DNA from: DASXMR01 sp036495525
GTDB lineage: Bacteria > Actinomycetota > Actinomycetes > Streptosporangiales > Streptosporangiaceae
Direction of reading: 5' to 3'
NCBI GenBank assembly: GCA_036495525.1
Contig: DASXMR010000078.1
Location: 1 to 26,138 of the forward strand
DNA length: 26,138 nucleotides
In this document: positions 1-7,922 of the stretch, piece by piece
How the letters are laid out: each line of letters opens with the position of its first letter
Position numbering within the stretch: the first letter of the stretch is position 1
The notes under the pieces: model-generated
The model's database searches: none
Seen by the model: the letters and a program-made list of their open reading frames with translations, nothing else
Told to the model about the DNA's origin: nothing
Translations under genes and position numbers: made by a program

Positions 1-71
1 TGGAGATCAGCGGGGCGGAGGCGGAGCGGCTGATCGAGAAGTTCCGGGTGGCGTGGGGTTCAGCGAGCTGA
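1..71 (+). CDS. 3' end of an unidentified gene (partial)
   Basis: An open frame enters from the left edge and stops with TGA at 69-71. The visible residues read EISGAEAERLIEKFRVAWGS followed by two more, which looks like a charged, amphipathic C-terminal helix. It overlaps the start of the next gene by 19 bases, a normal arrangement for co-transcribed genes. Too little is present to name a family, and a chance open frame cannot be ruled out. Confidence 0.35.
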   Translation, partial: EISGAEAERLIEKFRVAWGSAS

Positions 72-574
72 GCACTATCGTCCGGCCGGCGACCACCGAT
101 GACCTGGCCTCGGTCAGCGCCATCTTCGCGTGGTACGCGGCCAACACCGTTTTTACCTTCGAGGAGACCGGCCGGGCTGACCCGGAGTGGGCGCAGCTCC
201 TCGTTCATCTTGAAGATCTTGGTCTGCCCTTCCTGGTAGCCGTTGCCGACGGTGACATCGCCGGATACGCCTGCGCGAGCCCCTGGCGAGGCAAGCCGGG
301 CTACCGGCATACCGTCGAGGACTCGGTGTTCGTCGCGCCTGGCATGACAGGCCGTGGCATCGGCCGGCTGCTGCTTGAGGCGCTGCTCACGGCCTGTGCG
401 GACAGCGGCGCGCGGCAGGTCATCGCCGTGATCGCCGATACCGGCGACGCCGCGTCGACGGCGCTGCACGAGCGACTGGGGTTCACCCTGGCTGGTCGGC
501 TGACCGCGGTCGGCCGCAAGCACAGCCGCTGGATCGACACCGTGCTGTACCAGCGCTCCCTCGCCGCTCCGTGA
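53..574 (+). CDS. GNAT N-acetyltransferase, phosphinothricin acetyltransferase-like
   Basis: A 173-residue cytoplasmic acetyltransferase that would transfer acetyl from acetyl-CoA to a small amine. The acetyl-CoA loop reads TGRGIG at residues 99-104, after a strand starting HTVEDSVFV. The C-terminal half (RQVIAVIADT, then ALHERLGF and RWIDTVLYQR) has the spacing of the Pat/Bar/MddA branch. That branch acetylates phosphinothricin, methionine sulfoximine or methionine sulfone. The length matches the family. The GTG at 53 is the only convenient start, with GAGAAG about 11 bases upstream, and it overlaps the preceding gene. Fourteen bases separate its end from the convergent dehydrogenase. The exact substrate is not predictable, and homologues often act as general amino-acid-analogue detoxifiers. 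Confidence 0.85.
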   Translation: MGFSELSTIVRPATTDDLASVSAIFAWYAANTVFTFEETGRADPEWAQLLVHLEDLGLPFLVAVADGDIAGYACASPWRGKPGYRHTVEDSVFVAPGMTGRGIGRLLLEALLTACADSGARQVIAVIADTGDAASTALHERLGFTLAGRLTAVGRKHSRWIDTVLYQRSLAAP

Positions 575-588
575 CCCGCTGGCCGGGC

Positions 589-1458
589 TCAGGTCGCTGC
601 GTCGGGCGGGAACGCCACTGGGTACGGCAGGCCGGAGTCCGCGGAACGGCTGACCTCCCGCCATCGCCGGTCGTCGCTCAGGAGCTGCTCGTCGAGCCGG
701 ATCGAGGCCTCAGCCGCGAGTACGCCAAGTGGCAGGTGGTACGGGATATCGCGGCGCTTGGCAACCCTGACGAGAATCTCGGCCGCGCGGACAGGATCGC
801 CTGCCGGACCGTCGCGGCTCTGCCGCATCCGCGTGTTCATGGCGCCGACCGTTGCGGCGTACGCCTCGGGAATATCGCGGATGATCATGGAAGATCCGGC
901 CCAGTCCGTTCTGAAGCCGCTCGGCTCGACGACCATCACCTTGACGCCGAAGGGCGCGGTCTCGGCCCGGAGCACGCGGCTGAACCCGTCGATGGCGAAC
1001 TTGGCCGCCTGATACGAGGCGATGCCCGGCGATCCGCCGACGCGTCCGCCCGTCGACGAGAACTGCATGACGAGTCCGCTCGCCTGCTCGCGCAGGACCG
1101 GAATCGCTGCCTTCGTGACGTTGTAGACGCCCCAGAAGTTGGTCTCGAACTGCGCGCGGAAATCCTGGTCGTCGGTGGTCTCGATCGGTGACACGTTCGC
1201 GTAGCCCGCGTTGTTGACGACGACGTCCAGCCGCCCGAACCGGTCGCGGGCCGCGGCGATCGCCGACCGGGCGCCCGCCGGGTCGGTGACGTCGAGAGCG
1301 ATCGGCTGGATCCGGTCAGCGTGCTCGGCGGTCAGGTCGATGAGCTGCTCCGGTCGCCGGGCGGTGGCGGCCACCAGGTCGCCGGCCTCGAGTGCGGCGC
1401 GGACCAGCGCGCGGCCGAAGCCGCGCGAGGAACCTGTGACGAACCAGACCTGCTGCAT
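589..1458 (-). CDS. SDR family NAD(P)-dependent oxidoreductase
   Basis: A 289-residue classical short-chain dehydrogenase/reductase. The N-terminal Rossmann motif is TGSSRGFG (residues 8-15). The structural NNAG is at 82-85, and the catalytic set is S134/S135, Y149 and K153 in the order Ser, Tyr-x-x-x-Lys. The start is the ATG at 1456-1458, giving MQQVWFVTG. The frame stays open 14 codons further, but that extension is Arg-rich and puts an unusual leader before the cofactor strand. It is the last of four minus-strand genes, 70 bases after the ribokinase, so it may be co-transcribed or have its own promoter. Family members of this type reduce or oxidise carbonyl/hydroxyl groups of unknown substrates. 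Confidence 0.88.
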   Translation of the reverse strand: MQQVWFVTGSSRGFGRALVRAALEAGDLVAATARRPEQLIDLTAEHADRIQPIALDVTDPAGARSAIAAARDRFGRLDVVVNNAGYANVSPIETTDDQDFRAQFETNFWGVYNVTKAAIPVLREQASGLVMQFSSTGGRVGGSPGIASYQAAKFAIDGFSRVLRAETAPFGVKVMVVEPSGFRTDWAGSSMIIRDIPEAYAATVGAMNTRMRQSRDGPAGDPVRAAEILVRVAKRRDIPYHLPLGVLAAEASIRLDEQLLSDDRRWREVSRSADSGLPYPVAFPPDAAT

Positions 1459-1528
1459 GCGACTCAGTAAACACCGTGACCGCAGCCGGACCGGGCGCAC
1501 GGCACCATGGGTCGGCGCTCATGTCTGG

Positions 1529-2446
1529 TCAGCTGGGCGGTCGGCGGCCCCGCAGGAAGGCGTCGAGCTCGGCGGCCGTCGGCAGCGCCGAGCGAGCTCC
1601 GGCGCCGGTGCAGGCCAGCGAGCCGGCCGCGACGGCCCTGGTCAGGCAGTCCATCAGCGGAATGCCGTCGGATAGCGCAGCCCCCAGCGCCCCGTTGAAC
1701 GCATCGCCAGCGCCGACCGTGTCCACCACGCTGACCTGAGGGGCCGTCACTTTCACCGCAGCCTGGCCCGTCCGGTACAGCACGGCTCCGCGGTTGCCGC
1801 GGGTCACCACGACCGCGGCGGCTCCGGCGGCAAGCACGCTGGCCACGGCGGCAGCGGCGTCCCCGGCCTCGGGCGCGACCTGCCGGAGCTCACCCTCGTT
1901 CGGGGTGAGGATCGCCCCGGCGAGCAGCTCGGCGGGCAGTGGCATCCCCGGCGCCGGGTTGATCACCATGGTGGCGCCGGCCCGCCGGGCGGCAGCCGCC
2001 GCGGCGGTTACCGCGGCGAGCGGGACCTCCAGGCTGGCCAGCACGACGCTGCCAGGACCGAGCAGGCCAGCCAGCCGCGCGGTGACCATCTCGGCGCTGA
2101 GCCGGCTGTTGGCACCGGGCGCGACCGCGATCATGTTCTCGCCGCGGTCGTCCACCAGGATCACCGCGACGCCGCTCGGCCCGTCGCACTCAGCCAGCGC
2201 GCTGGTGTCCACGCCATCGGCGGCCAGCGCGGCGCGCTCGTCAGCGGCGGCCTGGTCAGTGCCGACCGCCCCGACGAGGGTGACCCCGGCGCCGAGCCGG
2301 GCGGCGGCGTGCGCCTGGTTGGCGCCCTTGCCGCCCGGATGCACGGCGAGCGTCCCGCCGGCTACCGTCTCGCCGGGCCGCGGCAGCTGGCCGACGCTCA
2401 GCACGTAGTCGGCGTTGACCGAGCCGACAACGGCGACGGTGCCCAC
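1529..2446 (-). CDS. rbsK: Ribokinase (PfkB family)
   Basis: A 305-residue sugar kinase that phosphorylates D-ribose to ribose 5-phosphate with ATP. The family signatures are all present: GSVNADYV near residue 8, HPGGKGANQA at 36-45 (PfkB signature 1), NPAP at 163-166, TPNE at 181-184, and DTVGAGDAFNG at 242-252 (signature 2) with the catalytic base D248. The GTG start at 2446 has AAGGG just upstream and lies 24 bases after the nucleoside hydrolase stop. The pairing makes biochemical sense because the hydrolase releases ribose and this enzyme traps it as a phosphate. Another PfkB sugar specificity is possible, but GGKGANQA and the neighbour favour ribose. Confidence 0.9.
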   Translation of the reverse strand: MGTVAVVGSVNADYVLSVGQLPRPGETVAGGTLAVHPGGKGANQAHAAARLGAGVTLVGAVGTDQAAADERAALAADGVDTSALAECDGPSGVAVILVDDRGENMIAVAPGANSRLSAEMVTARLAGLLGPGSVVLASLEVPLAAVTAAAAAARRAGATMVINPAPGMPLPAELLAGAILTPNEGELRQVAPEAGDAAAAVASVLAAGAAAVVVTRGNRGAVLYRTGQAAVKVTAPQVSVVDTVGAGDAFNGALGAALSDGIPLMDCLTRAVAAGSLACTGAGARSALPTAAELDAFLRGRRPPS

Positions 2447-2470
2447 TAGCCCTTGCCCACCAGCGCCCCG

Positions 2471-3403
2471 CTAGCCGAGCGCCCGGAGCGCGTCCAGCAT
2501 CAGCGCCCAGAACCCGTCGGCGTCGAGTTCGGTGGCCACCTGCGCGTTCACCGGCTGGCCGAGCGCGCCGCGAAAGTCGGTCACGGTCATCCCCGAAGTC
2601 CACTCGCCCCTGGTCTCGACCGCGACGAACGCGTCCCTGACCGCGACCAGCTCGGGACGGGCGACCCTGGCGACCGCGCACGGGTCGTGGATCGGCGGCG
2701 CCTGCATCCCGGTCAGCTCGCGGTACCGCTCCCGGAAGAACTCCAGCATCGCGACGACCGTGTCGCCCAGCGGCGTGCCCATCGCGCGGATCTCGTCGAA
2801 GACCAGCTGCGGCGCGACGGCCTGGTGGGTCAGGTCGAGCCCGACCATGGTCAGCGGCCAGCCCGCCTGGAACACGACCGCGGCCGCCTCGGGGTCGGCC
2901 ACGATGTTGAACTCGGCGGCCGGGTTGCGGTTGCCCCGGGTGTAGGAGCCGCCCATCAGCACGACCTGCCGGACCCTGGGCACGATCCGCGGCTCGCGCC
3001 GTGCCGCCATCGCGATGTTGGTCAGCGGCCCGACCGGGACCAGGGTGATCTCCCCATCCGACGCCATCAGCGTGCGGACCAGGAAGTCCACCGCGTGCTC
3101 GTCCTGCGCCCGCACGGTCGCCTCGGCGAAGGCAGGGCCTTCAAGGCCGGACTCGCCGTGCACGTCGGCAGCAACGATCTGCGGCCGGATCAGCGGCCGG
3201 TCGCAGCCGGGATAGATCGGCACGTCGGTGATGCCGGCCGCGGTGCACACCCGGCGGGCGTTCAGCGTGGTCTTGTCCAGCGTCTGGTTGCCGGCCACCG
3301 TCGTGATCGCGAGCAGCTCGATGTCCGGGCAGCCGCGCGCGAGCAGGATGGCCAGCGCGTCGTCATGGCCGGGGTCGCAGTCCAGGATGATCGGCTGAGG
3401 CAA
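2471..3403 (-). CDS. Nucleoside hydrolase (IunH family)
   Basis: A 310-residue N-ribohydrolase that splits ribonucleosides into free base and ribose. The Ca2+-binding signature DCDPGHDDA is at residues 8-16, the family motif VVLMGGSY is in the middle, followed by EFNIVADPEAA, and the late active-site His-Asp is in IHDPCAVARV. Length is typical. The start is a TTG (3401-3403) with GAAGGGAA upstream; no better start precedes the DCDPG motif. It sits between a DsbA-like gene (44 bases upstream) and the ribokinase (24 bases downstream), so a salvage operon is likely. Base preference (purine, pyrimidine or broad) cannot be read from these motifs. Confidence 0.9.
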   Translation of the reverse strand: MPQPIILDCDPGHDDALAILLARGCPDIELLAITTVAGNQTLDKTTLNARRVCTAAGITDVPIYPGCDRPLIRPQIVAADVHGESGLEGPAFAEATVRAQDEHAVDFLVRTLMASDGEITLVPVGPLTNIAMAARREPRIVPRVRQVVLMGGSYTRGNRNPAAEFNIVADPEAAAVVFQAGWPLTMVGLDLTHQAVAPQLVFDEIRAMGTPLGDTVVAMLEFFRERYRELTGMQAPPIHDPCAVARVARPELVAVRDAFVAVETRGEWTSGMTVTDFRGALGQPVNAQVATELDADGFWALMLDALRALG

Positions 3404-3447
3404 GGCGGATTCCCTTCGCAGCGGTGCCTGACCCGATCATGGCCGGC

Positions 3448-4077
3448 TCACTCGGTGAACGCCCGCTCCAGTGCCAGGCTGAACGTGCTGGCCGGCTGCG
3501 CGCCCGACACCGCGTACCTGCCGTCGAGCACGAAGAACGGCACGCCGGAGATGCCCAGCTCCGCCGCCTGCTGCTCGTCGGCGCGGACCGCGTCGGCGTA
3601 GTTGCCGTCGGCAAGCGCCTTACCGGCCTCGGCCGGGTCAAGTCCTGAGTCAGCCGCCAGCCCGGTCAGGTCGGCCTGGTCGAAGACCGGGCGGCCCTCG
3701 GTGAAGTAGGCGCGGAACAGGCGCTCCACCGCCTGGTCCTGCATCCCACGCTCGCTGGCCAGGTGGATCAGCCGGTGCGCGTCGAAGGTGTTGCCCATGA
3801 CCCGGTCCGGGCTGAACTCCAGCCCGACCGAGCGTGCCCGCTCCGCCATCGCGGTCTCGGCCTCGTCGGCCTGCTCGCCGCTCATCCGGTACTTGACCTT
3901 GAGCACGTCGCGCACCGGTGTGTGGTCGTCTTTCGGGTAGGCCGGGTCGAGCTCGAACGACCGGTAGACCACCTCGACCTCAGCGGCCCGCCCGGACGAC
4001 TCGAGTGCGGCAGCAAACTGGCGCTTGCCGAGGTAGCACCAGGGGCAGATGACATCGCTCCAGATATCGACGCGCAC
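3448..4077 (-). CDS. DsbA family oxidoreductase (FrnE-like)
   Basis: A 209-residue thioredoxin-fold protein of the DsbA/FrnE/HCCA-isomerase superfamily. The CPWC redox motif is at residues 11-14 directly after the first strand (VDIWSDVI), and the cis-Pro region reads GISGVPFFVLDG near the C-terminus. There is no signal peptide or membrane segment, so it should be cytoplasmic, as FrnE proteins are. The GTG start at 4077 follows a clear AGGAGG. It is the first gene of the four-gene minus-strand series, so the operon promoter should lie in 4078-4379. A role linked to nucleoside salvage is not obvious, and it may simply share transcription. Confidence 0.87.
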   Translation of the reverse strand: MRVDIWSDVICPWCYLGKRQFAAALESSGRAAEVEVVYRSFELDPAYPKDDHTPVRDVLKVKYRMSGEQADEAETAMAERARSVGLEFSPDRVMGNTFDAHRLIHLASERGMQDQAVERLFRAYFTEGRPVFDQADLTGLAADSGLDPAEAGKALADGNYADAVRADEQQAAELGISGVPFFVLDGRYAVSGAQPASTFSLALERAFTE

Positions 4078-4379
4078 GGTTCCTCCTGGTACGAGCCGCG
4101 ACGCGGCTCAGCGGATGCGTTTCTGGCGGCGCGCTGGCGGATGGCCGCCCGGCGCCGGCACGGTGCTGGCTGCAACCAGGAACGAGAACGAATATTTCCC
4201 GCTACTGCCGGCCGCCCTGGCCAGCGATCCCCGCCCTAACGTGACCTTGGGAGGAGCCAGCGCCGCTCGCCGGCCAGCCGCCGCCGGGCCGGACGCCCGG
4301 CCAGGCGGCATCGCGCGAGAGCGCCCGAGTCAGCGCGACGAGGGCCGGCCGAGCCGCGCCGAGGCGGAGCGGGGGAACC
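4078..4379. other. Non-coding stretch between divergent units
   Basis: About 300 bases between the minus-strand DsbA start and the plus-strand TrpB-like remnant. Open frames here overlap on both strands and show no protein-like composition. A slightly AT-richer patch near 4180-4200 is the most likely place for the divergent promoters, but I could not assign convincing -35/-10 pairs. No riboswitch or strong hairpin was recognised. Confidence 0.4.
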
Positions 4380-4511
4380 ATGGACCAACAGGTGAAGTAC
4401 GTTCTGCAGGAATCGGAGATGCCGCGGCAGTGGTACAACGTCGTCGCCGACCTGCCGTCGCCCCCTCCGCCGCCGCTGCAACCTGAGCCGGCGCCCCGGG
4501 AACACCGCTGA
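4380..4511 (+). pseudogene. N-terminal remnant of a TrpB-like PLP enzyme (TrpB2)
   Basis: A 43-codon frame runs from ATG 4380 to TGA 4509-4511. Its first 35 residues match the conserved N-terminus of TrpB2-type tryptophan synthase beta chains: QVKYVLQES, then MPRQWYNVVADLPSPPPPPL. After LQP the sequence ends in an unrelated EPAPREHR and a stop. The remaining catalytic body (roughly 400 residues, with the PLP lysine) is absent, and the DUF2252 gene follows 128 bases later. A purine-rich stretch (GGAG, then GGGGGAA) precedes the ATG, so it could still be translated. Most likely it is what a deletion left behind; a functional micro-protein is the alternative. Confidence 0.72.
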
Positions 4512-4589
4512 CCTGGTGGTCGGCTGCCCGCGTCCTGGTTAACCGTGCGCGTCATCGGGCATTTCTCTTAGCTACGAGGGGGTTCCCTT

Positions 4590-4611
4590 GGCCGACCGCG
4601 CCAGATCGGCC
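4590..4611. repeat. Inverted repeat upstream of the DUF2252 gene
   Basis: GGCCGA at 4590-4595 and TCGGCC at 4606-4611 form perfect 6-base arms around a 10-base spacer, about 29 bases upstream of the DUF2252 start. It could be an operator or a leader hairpin. In such GC-rich DNA a chance occurrence is quite possible. Confidence 0.25.
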
Positions 4612-4639
4612 GCAGGGTTCAAAACGGGGGAAATAGCCG

Positions 4640-6076
4640 ATGACCAGGATGTCGCCCGGGGTGCTCGCACCCGAGCACGAGCTACTCACGCCGGATGAGT
4701 GGCGGGAGCGCGGCCGGGAGCTCCGCAGGCAGGTGCCGAGGACGAGTCACCGTGAGTGGGAGACGCCGTCGGACCGGCCTGATCCGGTCGACTTGCTGGA
4801 GGAACAGGCCAAGACCAGGGTCGCGGACCTGATTCCGATCCGGTACGGCCGGATGGTCGCCTCGCCGTTCGCTTACTTCCGCGGCGCGGCCGCGCCGATG
4901 GCCTGGGACCTTGCGCACATGCCGTCCTCCGGCATCCGGGTGCAAGCCTGCGGCGACGCGCACCTGCTCAACTTCGGCATGTTCGCCTCGCCGGACCGGC
5001 GGCTGGTCTTCGATGTCAACGACTTCGACGAAACTCTTCCTGCGCCGTTCGAGTGGGATGTCAAGCGGCTGGCCGCGAGCATGGCTGTGGCCGCACGCGA
5101 CAACGGGCTCACCGACCGCGAGGCGCACACGGCTGCGCACAGCGCCGCGCGCAGCTACCACCAGGAGATGGCCAGCTATGCGGCGATGCGGTTCCTCGAG
5201 GTCTGGTACTCGCGGATCGACGTGAGCGAGGTCAGCAGCCTGTTCGACGCCGTCCAGTCCAAGAAGGCGGTACGGCGGCGCCGCAAGGACATCCAGAAAG
5301 CAGAGCGGCGCACCAGCCTCAAGGCGTTCCTGAAAATGTGCGACGAGGTGGAGGGCCAGTACCGGATCCGGCCCGCGCACCCGGTGATCGTCCGCTTCCC
5401 GATCGAGCGGCATCCAGAAATCCTGGAGGAACTCAAGCACGCCATCGGCCAGTACGAGAACACGCTGCGCAAGGACCAGCGCGAGGTGCTGCAGCGCTTT
5501 TACTTCGGCGATTTCGCCCGCAAGGTCGTCGGTGTCGGATCGGTGGGCACCGAGGCATTCATCCTGCTGCTGCTCGGCGACCGCGCGGACGAGCCGCTGT
5601 TCCTGCAGCTCAAGGAAGCCCAGGAGTCCGTGCTCGCGCCGTTCGCCGGCCCGAGCAGCTATCAGCACCAGGGCGAGCGGGTCGTGCGCGGCCAGCGGCT
5701 GACGCAGGCCGCCACCGATCCGTTCCTCGGCTGGACCAGCGGAATCGGCACCAGCGGCACCGGCGCCCGCAAGCTGCAACGCGCGGGCAAGCAGTACTAC
5801 GTGCGCCAGCTTCGCGACATGAAGGGCAGCATGACGGTCCCGCTGATGGACGCGCAGCAGCTCAACTACTACGGCAAGCTCTGCGGCTGGGCGCTGGCGC
5901 GCGCGCACGCGCGGACTGGCCGGGCCGCGATGATCTCCGGCTACATGGGGTCCAACGGCGACTTCGAGCAGGCCATCGGGGACTTCGCGGTCACCTACGC
6001 GGATCAGAATGAGCGCGACTACGAGCGGCTGCTCCGCGCGGTATCGGACGCCGAGATAGTGGCCACCCAGGAGTGA
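4640..6076 (+). CDS. DUF2252 domain-containing protein
   Basis: A 478-residue cytoplasmic protein matching DUF2252 over its whole length. Recognisable blocks are RMVASPFAYFRGAA (71-84), QACGDAHLLNFG (102-113) and VFDVNDFDET (123-132), with a C-terminal section that includes LCGWALARAHAR. GDxHxxN followed by NDFDE resembles the catalytic and metal-binding motifs of aminoglycoside-phosphotransferase-like kinases, so a phosphotransfer role is an inference only. ATG 4640 has GGGGGAA about nine bases upstream. It appears to be a single-gene unit: a remnant precedes it and a strong hairpin follows the stop directly. Its biochemical function is not established to my knowledge. Confidence 0.88.
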   Translation: MTRMSPGVLAPEHELLTPDEWRERGRELRRQVPRTSHREWETPSDRPDPVDLLEEQAKTRVADLIPIRYGRMVASPFAYFRGAAAPMAWDLAHMPSSGIRVQACGDAHLLNFGMFASPDRRLVFDVNDFDETLPAPFEWDVKRLAASMAVAARDNGLTDREAHTAAHSAARSYHQEMASYAAMRFLEVWYSRIDVSEVSSLFDAVQSKKAVRRRRKDIQKAERRTSLKAFLKMCDEVEGQYRIRPAHPVIVRFPIERHPEILEELKHAIGQYENTLRKDQREVLQRFYFGDFARKVVGVGSVGTEAFILLLLGDRADEPLFLQLKEAQESVLAPFAGPSSYQHQGERVVRGQRLTQAATDPFLGWTSGIGTSGTGARKLQRAGKQYYVRQLRDMKGSMTVPLMDAQQLNYYGKLCGWALARAHARTGRAAMISGYMGSNGDFEQAIGDFAVTYADQNERDYERLLRAVSDAEIVATQE

Positions 6077-6106
6077 CCGGCGCGCCGGGCGCCCGGAGCG
6101 CGCCGG
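6077..6106 (+). terminator. Strong GC hairpin after the DUF2252 stop
   Basis: CCGGCGCGC at 6077-6085 pairs perfectly with GCGCGCCGG at 6098-6106, and the loop contains a further self-complementary CGGGCGCCCG. It begins on the base after the TGA. There is no T-run, which is usual for actinomycete terminators. The convergent crotonase gene ends at 6173, so it may stop transcription from both sides. Confidence 0.7.
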
Positions 6107-6172
6107 CACGCCTGATGCCGGCGACATGGCGGCCCGGCGGCGGCACCGGGAACTACGGCCCCTGCGACTAGC

Positions 6173-6991
6173 TCAGCGGCCGGTGAAGCGGGGCTCGCGC
6201 TTCTCGACGAACGCGCGGGCAGCCTCGCGGTGGTCCTCGGTCAGCGCCAGCCGGTGATGGTGCGTCACCTCAAGGTCCATCGCCTCGCCGAGCTCACCGT
6301 GCACGGCCCGGTTGATGTTCTCCTTCATATAGCGGTGGGCCAGCCGGGGGCCGGCCGCGAGCTCGCGAGCCAGCTCGGTCACCCCGGCCTCGAATTCGGC
6401 GGCGGGGAACACCCGGTTCACGATGCCGAGCCTCTCGGCTTCCGCGGCTGGCATCCGGCGCGGGAAGAAGTACAGTTCCTTGGCCCGCGACGGGCCGACC
6501 AGCCGGGTCAGGAACCACGTCCCGCCGTAGTCGCCGGAGAACGCGACCCGGCCGAACGCGGTGGTGAGCACCGCCGTGTCAGCCGCATACCGCAGGTCAC
6601 AGGCGAGCGCGAGCGCCAGGCCAGCACCGGCAGCCGGACCGCCGATCGCCGCGATGGTCGGCTTGGGCATCTCCCACAGCCGGCCGCTGGTCGCGCGCTG
6701 GCTGAGCCGCTGCCGGTGGATCGCCGCGTCCAGGCTGCCGTGCCCGTTGCCGGCCGAGCGTTCGGCCATCGCCTTGACGTCTCCGCCCGCGCAGAACGCC
6801 CCGGCCGCGCCGGTCAGCACCACGCAGCCGACCTGGTCGTCGAGCTCGACCTGGGCCAGGACCCGGTTCATCGCCGCCATCATCGGCTCGGACAGCGCGT
6901 TGCGCCGCTCGGGGCGGTTCATGGTGAGAACCGCGACGCCGTCGGTGATCTCGGCGAGCAGGTCGCTCGTTCCGGTGTCGATTGTGGTCAC
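6173..6991 (-). CDS. Enoyl-CoA hydratase/isomerase family protein (crotonase fold)
   Basis: A 272-residue crotonase-fold protein acting on an acyl-CoA thioester. The oxyanion-hole segments are GAFCAGGDV (residues 64-72) and GGPAAGAGLAL (117-127). The two glutamates that carry hydratase activity in classical enoyl-CoA hydratase are both replaced: the GGGCEL position reads GAGLAL and the FGQPE position reads FGRVA. An aspartate remains in SGDYGGTW (D154), like the PD-SGGTW block of the ring-epoxide isomerase PaaG. Isomerase or another crotonase chemistry is therefore more likely than hydration. The GTG start at 6991 follows GGAAGGTGA. It lies 29 bases after the VOC gene, so the two are probably one operon. 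Confidence 0.85.
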   Translation of the reverse strand: MTTIDTGTSDLLAEITDGVAVLTMNRPERRNALSEPMMAAMNRVLAQVELDDQVGCVVLTGAAGAFCAGGDVKAMAERSAGNGHGSLDAAIHRQRLSQRATSGRLWEMPKPTIAAIGGPAAGAGLALALACDLRYAADTAVLTTAFGRVAFSGDYGGTWFLTRLVGPSRAKELYFFPRRMPAAEAERLGIVNRVFPAAEFEAGVTELARELAAGPRLAHRYMKENINRAVHGELGEAMDLEVTHHHRLALTEDHREAARAFVEKREPRFTGR

Positions 6992-7020
6992 GGCTGGCTC
7001 ACCTTCCGCGGGGGGTTGTC

Positions 7021-7755
7021 TTAACTTTCCTGAACGAAGCGCACGCCGGCAATGTCGGCCGCCGGGGCAGTGCCGCCTGCCGGTCCGGCGGAGAGCCGTA
7101 CCTGCGTGATCCCCTCGCCGCGGCCGGAGCTGACTGGCACGAACCGCAGGTCCTGCCCGGCGTCGTCCAGCCTGATCTGCGCTGCGTCAGGGCCAGTCTC
7201 GCTCGCGGTCAGCCCGAGGATCTGCGCCCAGCGCGCCGCAGCGGCGGCCGGGTCACTCACCTCGATGGTCAGCCCGGTCAAGCTGCCGCCGGCCAGCAGC
7301 GGCGGCGCCTGGCCGGTCCAGTCAGGGCCTGCCCAGCGCCACGACCGCGGCGGGTCCGCCCAGTCAAGGGACACGATCGCGCCGGGAACGTCCTTGGGGT
7401 GCAGGTGAGTTCCGGCGATGTCCGGCAGGTCAGCGGTCCAGATGACCCGGACTCCCGCGTCGGCGATCCGGCGCCTGGCCTGCGCCAGGTCGGGCAGCTG
7501 GAAAATGGCCATGTAGCCGCTGTCGCCGCCGCGCCGTTCCAGGTAGCGGCCGGCCGTCGTGCCGGACCGCACCGGCGCGACGACCTCCACGAACGTGTCA
7601 CCGGCCGCGAACACGGCGTTGGTCAGGCCGAACTGGCCAACGCCCGGATCGCTGAACGGCTCGCCCCAGCCGAACGCGTCCCGCAGCTCTCGCGCCACCC
7701 GATCGCAGTCGGCCGCGACCAGCGCTACCTGCCGCAGCCGCGGCCCGCTCAGCAT
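7021..7755 (-). CDS. VOC (glyoxalase/dioxygenase fold) family protein, two modules
   Basis: A 244-residue protein with two vicinal-oxygen-chelate type segments. The first begins RLRQVALVAADCDRVARELR and the second LTGLTIEVSDPAAAAARWAQ (near residue 165). I start it at ATG 7755, because the longer frame to a TTG at 7806 adds a Cys-containing leader without a ribosome site. It lies just upstream of the crotonase gene on the same strand, so the pair may process a CoA-linked or aromatic intermediate. Metal ligands could not be assigned with confidence. The substrate is unknown, and family members include epimerases, dioxygenases and antibiotic-binding proteins. Confidence 0.78.
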   Translation of the reverse strand: MLSGPRLRQVALVAADCDRVARELRDAFGWGEPFSDPGVGQFGLTNAVFAAGDTFVEVVAPVRSGTTAGRYLERRGGDSGYMAIFQLPDLAQARRRIADAGVRVIWTADLPDIAGTHLHPKDVPGAIVSLDWADPPRSWRWAGPDWTGQAPPLLAGGSLTGLTIEVSDPAAAAARWAQILGLTASETGPDAAQIRLDDAGQDLRFVPVSSGRGEGITQVRLSAGPAGGTAPAADIAGVRFVQES

Positions 7756-7836
7756 TACCGCACAGTAACCCTCAGATTCGCAGATCACCAGACCGCTGAC
7801 CGACAAGCGCCGCGCATGGACCAGCTAGAGACCGGC

Positions 7837-7876
7837 CTTGACTCAGATTGTCTAGGGTCAAGTCTTTGCTTAACCT
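7837..7876 (+). promoter_or_regulatory. Promoter and inverted-repeat operator of the XRE/HigA-like gene
   Basis: CTTGAC (7837-7842) and GTCAAG (7857-7862) are perfect inverted arms separated by 14 bases. A plausible promoter overlaps them: TTGTCT at 7848-7853 as -35 and TAACCT at 7871-7876 as -10, with a 17-base spacer. An operator across the -35 box fits the autorepression typical of antitoxins. The ATG at 7923 follows about 47 bases downstream with GGAGG seven bases before it. Confidence 0.5.
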
Positions 7877-7922
7877 ATGAGTGATGAGGCAGTGCAGTCG
7901 CGCTGCGGCGGGAGGACCACTG

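Noticed and set aside
2453..3601. 382-codon plus-strand open frame opposite the nucleoside hydrolase
   Set aside because: The composition is typical of a reverse-complement frame in GC-rich DNA, and the minus strand carries all nucleoside hydrolase motifs.
4512..4639. C-terminal remnant of TrpB2 before the DUF2252 gene
   Set aside because: A short GHF-like match near 4555 is too small, and no frame continues the conserved TrpB2 C-terminus.
4682..6127. 481-codon minus-strand open frame opposite DUF2252
   Set aside because: It is an antisense shadow: low-complexity charged composition, no motif, no ribosome site, while the plus strand encodes a clear DUF2252 protein.
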